Origin: Parvularcula sp964484475
Lineage (GTDB): Bacteria; Pseudomonadota; Alphaproteobacteria; Caulobacterales; Parvularculaceae
Assembly (NCBI GenBank): GCA_964484475.1
Contig: CAZAFU010000002.1
Span: forward strand, 1 to 64,000
Length of the DNA stretch: 64,000 nt
Reading direction: 5' to 3'
The translations under genes were made by a program, and so were the position numbers. A model generated the notes under the pieces. It saw nothing but the letters and a program-made list of their open reading frames with translations. It did not search any database and was not told the DNA's origin. Numbering within the stretch: the stretch's first letter is position 1; each line of letters begins with the position of its first letter. Positions 59,971 through 64,000 of this stretch are shown piece after piece.

Positions 59971-60810
59971 TCACCCTTCGTTTTCCTCGACCACGCCGCT
60001 GGCATGGTTCGCTTCGGCCGCTGCGCCGCGGGCGCGAGCGTTGCCGCCAGTCGGTTGATCCGCGCGGACTGTCAGGCTGACAGCTCCGCCCGGACTGAAC
60101 TCAGCCTCGAGAACATCCCCGGCGGCCACCGGTATTCCGCGGCACATGCCGCCGGTTGCTATCCAGGCGCCGCCGAGAGACGCGCCGTCCGGCAGGTCAT
60201 TGGCGAGCCAGACGAGCGAGCGAAGGGGATCTCCCAGAACCGCCTCGCTGGCGCCGTCGGACACCTTTTCGCCATTGGAGGCCAAGACAACCGTCACCTC
60301 GGCAAGCTGCGAAGGATCGATACGAGGACCGATCACAAGGCCGGCATGGGCGGCGTTGTCGGCAATGATGCGCAGCGCCCCTGCAACAAAAGGCTCGACA
60401 TAGCTCGGCCTGTTCACCTCGAAACCGACATGGGCCGCAGCGATCGCCCTTCGCGCCCGCTCCTCGCCGCGGCAGTCCCCGGCAGTGAGGTTCTCCCGGA
60501 GACGCAGCAGGATCTCCGGCTCGGCTTCAAGACCGCTGCGCCACGGCAGCTCCGCCGGGTGGCTGAGGACGCCTTCAAGAAATATTCGCCCCCTGATGGG
60601 CTCATCGACACCAAGGAACTCCTGGGCTCCGGCACTGGTTGCGCCGATCTTCCAGCCGGCCGGATCCGATCTCGAGACTTCGGCCATCACCTGTTCCGCC
60701 ACCCGGTAGGCTTCCGCCAGGCCGGCCGGTGGTTTTGGCGGGTCGCCAATGAGAGCGCCGCCCGAACGCGTCGAGACGAGAGCATCGACGAGGTTGTCGC
60801 TTGCGCTCAT
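59971..60810 (-). CDS. 2-oxopent-4-enoate hydratase family protein
   Basis: 279 residues of the MhpD/hydratase-decarboxylase family (FAH superfamily): EAYRVAEQVMAEVSRSDPAG, WKIGATSAGAQEFLGVDEPI, RIFLEGVL, EPEILLRLRENL (Glu-x-Glu metal site), HVGFEVNRPSY and LGDPLRSLVWLANDL. They add water to 2-hydroxypenta-2,4-dienoates formed in meta-cleavage of aromatic rings. The ATG lies directly after the FAD-oxidase stop (TAG-A-ATG). Its position just before the NicX-like gene supports a ring-cleavage pathway. Confidence 0.86.
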   Translation of the reverse strand: MSASDNLVDALVSTRSGGALIGDPPKPPAGLAEAYRVAEQVMAEVSRSDPAGWKIGATSAGAQEFLGVDEPIRGRIFLEGVLSHPAELPWRSGLEAEPEILLRLRENLTAGDCRGEERARRAIAAAHVGFEVNRPSYVEPFVAGALRIIADNAAHAGLVIGPRIDPSQLAEVTVVLASNGEKVSDGASEAVLGDPLRSLVWLANDLPDGASLGGAWIATGGMCRGIPVAAGDVLEAEFSPGGAVSLTVRADQPTGGNARARGAAAEANHASGVVEENEG

Positions 60811-60811
60811 T

Positions 60812-62242
60812 CTACTGAACACCCCGTGACGGGATCGTCTTGCCGGGGTTCATGATCCCTTGCGGGTCGAGGGCGTTCTTGATCGCAAGCATGACCTCGG
60901 CTGCGGAGCCGAGCTCCTCTGCGACCACGCCCAGCTTGTGCACCCCGACGCCATGCTCACCCGTGGATGTTCCGCCTGCTGCAATAGCGCGTCTGGCGAC
61001 CCAGTCCGCCAGCGCCTGTGCCTTGTCCGCCTCCTCGCTCTGGTTCGGATCGAAAAGGATCATCACGTGGAAATTGCCGTCACCCACATGGCCCACGATC
61101 GGGCATAGAAGTTCGCTCTCATTGGCTTTCGCTTTCGTCTCCGCGATCACCTCGGCCAGAGCGGTGATCGGAACGCAGGCGTCCGTTGCCAGGCTTTCCT
61201 TGCCCGGGGCGAGTGCGCGCCCGGCGTGCCATGCCTCGTGACGGGCTTTCCAGAGGCGGTTGCGTTCGGACGGGTCGGTGGCCCACTGGAAGGCCCCGCC
61301 GCCGGTGTCCTCGAGAATGGCGCCGACGGTCTCCGCCTGCTCCCGCACTGCGGCGGGGGAGCCGTGAAATTCGAGGAAGAGCGTCGGCTTCTCTTCGAAA
61401 CCCTCAAGCTTCGAGTAGGCGACACACGCCTTCATCTGTAGCTCGTCGAGAAGCTCCATGCGGGCGATCGGCACGCCCATCTGCAGGATGCCAACGACAG
61501 CCGACACAGCATCGCTCAGCACACCGAACTGGACCACGCCGGAGGCGATCTCCTCGGGGATGCCGGACAGGCGTAGCCGTAATTCGGTAATGACGCCGAG
61601 TGTTCCTTCGGCCCCGATATAAAGGCGGGTGAGGTCATAGCCTGCGGAGGATTTCCGCGCCCGGCTTCCCGTACGGATGATTTCGCCGGACGGCGTCACC
61701 ACGGTCAGGCCGAGGACGACGTCCCGCATGGTTCCGTAGCGGACGGCATTGGTGCCCGAGGCGCGCGTCGACGCCATCCCGCCCAGAGTGGCGTTCGCTC
61801 CGGGGTCGAGAGGGAAGAAGAGGCCCTGGTCGCGCAAGAAGGCGTTGAGCTGCTCGCGGGTGACGCCTGCCTGCACATGGCAGTCGAAATCACCCGCGCT
61901 CAGGTCGATGATCCGGTCCATTCGGGTCAGGTCGAGGCAGAGGCCGCCGCTGCGTGCTTCGACCTGACCTTCGAGGGACGATCCCGCACCGAAGGGAATA
62001 ACGGGTACGGAAAGCTCGGCGCAGGCCCTTACGGCTTCTGCGACCTCTTCGGTAGTCTCCGGGAATGCCACCACGTCCGGCGGGAAAACGACATGCAGGC
62101 TTTCGCCGCGGCCGTGATGTTCCCGGACTGCTTTCGATGTCGTCAACCGGTCACCGAAGACCGGCGAGAGGCGGTCGACCAATTCGCCGACCCGGGGGGC
62201 CGAAAATGTCTCGGACTCAGCTTTGGCTACCAGAGACGACAT
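60812..62242 (-). CDS. GlcD-like FAD-linked oxidase (D-2-hydroxyacid dehydrogenase)
   Basis: 476 residues with the VAO/PCMH FAD domain (VPVIPFGAGSSLEGQVEARS, LDPGANATLGGMASTRASGT, GAEGTLGVITELRLRL) and C-terminal FAD-oxidase C domain (GHVGDGNFHVMILFDP, STGEHGVGVHKLG). This is the pattern of D-lactate and glycolate dehydrogenases. It would oxidise a 2-hydroxy acid to a 2-oxo acid in the pathway. The start is internal to the 3' end of the unrecognised gene upstream (26-base overlap). Confidence 0.88.
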   Translation of the reverse strand: MSSLVAKAESETFSAPRVGELVDRLSPVFGDRLTTSKAVREHHGRGESLHVVFPPDVVAFPETTEEVAEAVRACAELSVPVIPFGAGSSLEGQVEARSGGLCLDLTRMDRIIDLSAGDFDCHVQAGVTREQLNAFLRDQGLFFPLDPGANATLGGMASTRASGTNAVRYGTMRDVVLGLTVVTPSGEIIRTGSRARKSSAGYDLTRLYIGAEGTLGVITELRLRLSGIPEEIASGVVQFGVLSDAVSAVVGILQMGVPIARMELLDELQMKACVAYSKLEGFEEKPTLFLEFHGSPAAVREQAETVGAILEDTGGGAFQWATDPSERNRLWKARHEAWHAGRALAPGKESLATDACVPITALAEVIAETKAKANESELLCPIVGHVGDGNFHVMILFDPNQSEEADKAQALADWVARRAIAAGGTSTGEHGVGVHKLGVVAEELGSAAEVMLAIKNALDPQGIMNPGKTIPSRGVQ

Positions 62243-63605
62243 CTCTATTTTTCCCGTAGGCGCGCGGGTCCAGCTTGCGCAGGACGCCATCGATCCCCGC
62301 CTTGTTGAACCCCTTGTAGCCAAAGTTGCGTTCGATGTTCTCGAGATGGGTGGCAATGGCACCGTTCAGACGAATGTCTTCGGCTTCGTCCTTGGGCAGA
62401 TGACCCTCCCTCTCCAGCCGGTCGACGCGAACAGGGTCCACCGGGACCCGCTCCCCGAGGGTGAGCTCCTGATAGAGATGGTCGAAGTCGGAGAACGGCG
62501 GCATCATGGAAACGCCGCTGTCGGCGAGTTGCGAACGCAGGCGCTCCTGATCGTAAAGCGCCGCCACGTGGTTCAGGCCGGCCTCCAGGATGCTTTCGCC
62601 GTGGAGGATCGAAAGCACGCCTGCGCGGCGGTGCTTGTCGAGCGGCGGCAGCGGCTCATGCGCAAAATCGATGGTCAGCTCTTCGGGCGCGAGGTCGACA
62701 TCGGCGAAGATGGTCGATTTCAGCGCCGGCTGTTCGAGAACCTGACTTCCCCATCCGGCAAGCTCGCCCGCATACAGCATCTCGCGCAGCTCGTAACCGA
62801 GCGTCTCGAGGATCTCCACGGTCTTGCGGAAGTGCTCGCGCGAGCCGTCATAGGTGTGATGGTCGATGTTCGCCCAACCTACGCCTACGGAGAGTTGCCG
62901 GCGCCATTGGTGCCGTCCGGCATCGCACCTGCTCATCCAGTATGCCCGTTCCGCACGCAGCCAGACATCGCATGCCCAGTGCGGTCCGAGGTCCGAGACC
63001 GCCGCACTGACAAGCTCCTGGGTATGATCGAGACCTTCGGACACATCGGCGAACTGACGGCGCCGCGCGCCGAAGGCCTGCCCATGCAGCCGGGCAAGCC
63101 TGATGGTCTCGTCTGGGGTGTTTGGAACGTCGAAGCCAATGTGCCCGCTGCGCTGCACCACCCCGAAAGCCGGCGATCCATCAAACGCGATGGCGCGGCG
63201 GATCGGCCCGTGACGCAGGCCTTCGATTTCGAGGTCCAGTCCCGTCGCTTTCGCGAAGGCCTCGATGTTCTCCGCACGGAACCAGACGACGTCGCGATCA
63301 CCGGCGACGAATTCGGGGAAATACCCTTCAGCATGCCTCAGGATACCATCGTTCTCATGCCAGCCATTCTGCGTCAGCCGTGAGCGAAGTTCACCATCGG
63401 TGGTCTCGACGTAGTCGATGATATCCCGCATACGGATCGCGCAACCATCGAGAAGTGATCCCGCATAGTCGCCTGCCGCCTTGTTGCGCGCCAACGCGGC
63501 GTCAACGAACTCACGCAGGGTTGCCTCGGCATCCGGCTGGACCTCCCAGACCCGATCCTTGCGGTTCTGGCCGTTGCGCTCGTCAACCTGTGCTGCGTAA
63601 GTCAT
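62217..63605 (-). CDS. Protein of unknown family, first gene of NicX operon
   Basis: 462 residues, soluble, no signal or membrane helix. I do not recognise it. A middle segment, VGWANIDHHTYDGSREHFRK, LGYELREMLYAGELAGWGSQ and VLEQPALKS, has a histidine pair and could be one half of a VOC/glyoxalase-like metal site, and earlier HGPIRRAIAFDGSPAFGVVQ and HIGFDVPNTPDETIRLARLH repeat a similar layout, which hints at a two-domain VOC arrangement. Many conserved-looking His/Asp/Glu residues argue for a metal enzyme, perhaps another dioxygenase or isomerase. It heads the leftward catabolic operon and is divergent from a SnoaL-like gene. Confidence 0.8.
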   Translation of the reverse strand: MTYAAQVDERNGQNRKDRVWEVQPDAEATLREFVDAALARNKAAGDYAGSLLDGCAIRMRDIIDYVETTDGELRSRLTQNGWHENDGILRHAEGYFPEFVAGDRDVVWFRAENIEAFAKATGLDLEIEGLRHGPIRRAIAFDGSPAFGVVQRSGHIGFDVPNTPDETIRLARLHGQAFGARRRQFADVSEGLDHTQELVSAAVSDLGPHWACDVWLRAERAYWMSRCDAGRHQWRRQLSVGVGWANIDHHTYDGSREHFRKTVEILETLGYELREMLYAGELAGWGSQVLEQPALKSTIFADVDLAPEELTIDFAHEPLPPLDKHRRAGVLSILHGESILEAGLNHVAALYDQERLRSQLADSGVSMMPPFSDFDHLYQELTLGERVPVDPVRVDRLEREGHLPKDEAEDIRLNGAIATHLENIERNFGYKGFNKAGIDGVLRKLDPRAYGKNRDVVSGSQS

Positions 63606-63773
63606 GCATCCATCCTCCGGGCACGATCCTGCCTACGGGGTCCGAAGCGGGAATGTCGAAGGCAAGGGTCGTCGGCGGGCATTCCCTCAGGTTATCCCCC
63701 TGGCCTGATACACAGCTTCGCTTCCGACCCACCGTGCGGGAAACTCGTCGCCAGCCACGCGAGGAACCAGGAC
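63606..63773. promoter_or_regulatory. Divergent control region of the NicX operon and SnoaL-like gene
   Basis: 168 bases between the leftward operon start and the rightward SnoaL-like ATG. It should contain both promoters. No clear palindrome is visible; a GAGGA lies 8 to 12 bases before the rightward ATG. Confidence 0.35.
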
Positions 63774-64000
63774 ATGAACGAGAACCCCAACCCCGCCGCC
63801 GCCGCGGATCGCATGGAGATCACCCAGGTTATGTACCGCCTCGCCCGGGCTCTGGACCGGCTCGATGAGCGAGCCCTGCGCACGCTTTTCGCGGACGATG
63901 CCCATGTGGAGCTCGGTGTTTTCCATGATGCCGGCATTGACGGCTTCCTGCCCGTCGCCATGGGCTTCATGTCGTCGATGGAGCGCACGCAGCATTCGGT
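63774..64000 (+). CDS. SnoaL/NTF2-like protein, N-terminal part (runs off the window)
   Basis: The first 75 residues are present: an Ala/Asn-rich start, then DRMEITQVMYRLARALDRLD, ERALRTLFADDAHVELGVFH and a region with MGFMSSMERTQHS. This is the SnoaL-like / NTF2-fold pattern, typical of small hydratases, isomerases and ring-hydroxylating beta-subunit-like proteins; the aspartate and histidine in LFADDAHVE and RTQHS are the usual pocket residues. It is divergent from the NicX operon and likely part of the same island. The ATG has GAGGA upstream. Confidence 0.78.
   Translation, partial: MNENPNPAAAADRMEITQVMYRLARALDRLDERALRTLFADDAHVELGVFHDAGIDGFLPVAMGFMSSMERTQHS

Overview
The window is a GC-rich, gene-dense chromosome segment from what looks like a marine, aerobic alphaproteobacterium. 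Grounds for this are a SURF1 / DUF983 / cytochrome oxidase subunit III run, a FixL-FixJ-FixK oxygen-sensing set with a single-receiver FixT-like gene, a MmyB-type regulator, and an Na+/Cl- rhodopsin pair. The rhodopsin content recalls Parvularcula-like marine alphaproteobacteria, but this placement is inferred from gene content only. No rRNA, tRNA, CRISPR array or insertion sequence was seen.

Layout. 0-2.5 kb: leftward coxIII, DUF983, SURF1 and a BCCT transporter cut by the window edge. 2.6-4.5 kb: two envelope proteins, one a cysteine-rich lipoprotein. 4.5-6.9 kb: SulP transporter plus beta-carbonic anhydrase. 7-14.2 kb: flavin disulfide reductase, UbiD, a subtilase lipoprotein. 14.4-18.9 kb: BLUF photoreceptor, small membrane proteins, ribonucleotide reductase beta subunit with probable NrdR boxes, lipoprotein MsrA, MmyB-type regulator. 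18.9-29.1 kb: mannose-1-phosphate guanylyltransferase, GST, DUF2855, SLC13 transporter, 2H phosphoesterase, two acyl-CoA dehydrogenases and a TonB-dependent receptor.

29.1-41.5 kb is the most striking part. A CheB-CheR-PAS-HWE hybrid kinase and its receiver are read leftward. Divergently, four nearly gapless genes encode a rhodopsin with the NTQ motif (chloride pump type), a Brp/Blh beta-carotene cleavage enzyme that makes retinal, a rhodopsin with the NDQ motif (sodium pump type, KR2-like), and a TrkH-type potassium transporter whose start codon overlaps the sodium pump stop. A haem-PAS FixL, FixJ, a FixT-like single receiver preceded by a good FixK-type box, a CRP/FNR (FixK-like) regulator and HemN follow in the same direction. 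Light-driven Na+ export, Cl- import, retinal supply and K+ movement thus appear to be one transcription unit beside an oxygen-sensing switch.

41.5-47.2 kb: DsrE protein, DUF6445, sugar MFS, a 0.9-kb gene-free stretch with direct repeats, a strong leftward terminator and an AT-only palindrome, then cupin, GST and small proteins. 47.2-64 kb: a catabolic island with a stand-alone AsnC-type sensor domain, aryl/acyl-CoA ligase, two paralogous GMC oxidoreductases (one with a Tat-exported gluconate-dehydrogenase-subunit-3-like partner), LysR, FAH-fold hydrolase, acyl-CoA dehydrogenase, two MDR reductases, an alpha/beta hydrolase, a NicX-like ring-cleavage dioxygenase, a 2-oxopent-4-enoate-hydratase-like enzyme, a GlcD-like FAD oxidase, an unrecognised 462-residue protein and a SnoaL-like protein. 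The NicX/NicD-like pair suggests breakdown of a hydroxylated N-heterocycle or related ring; the substrate is unknown.
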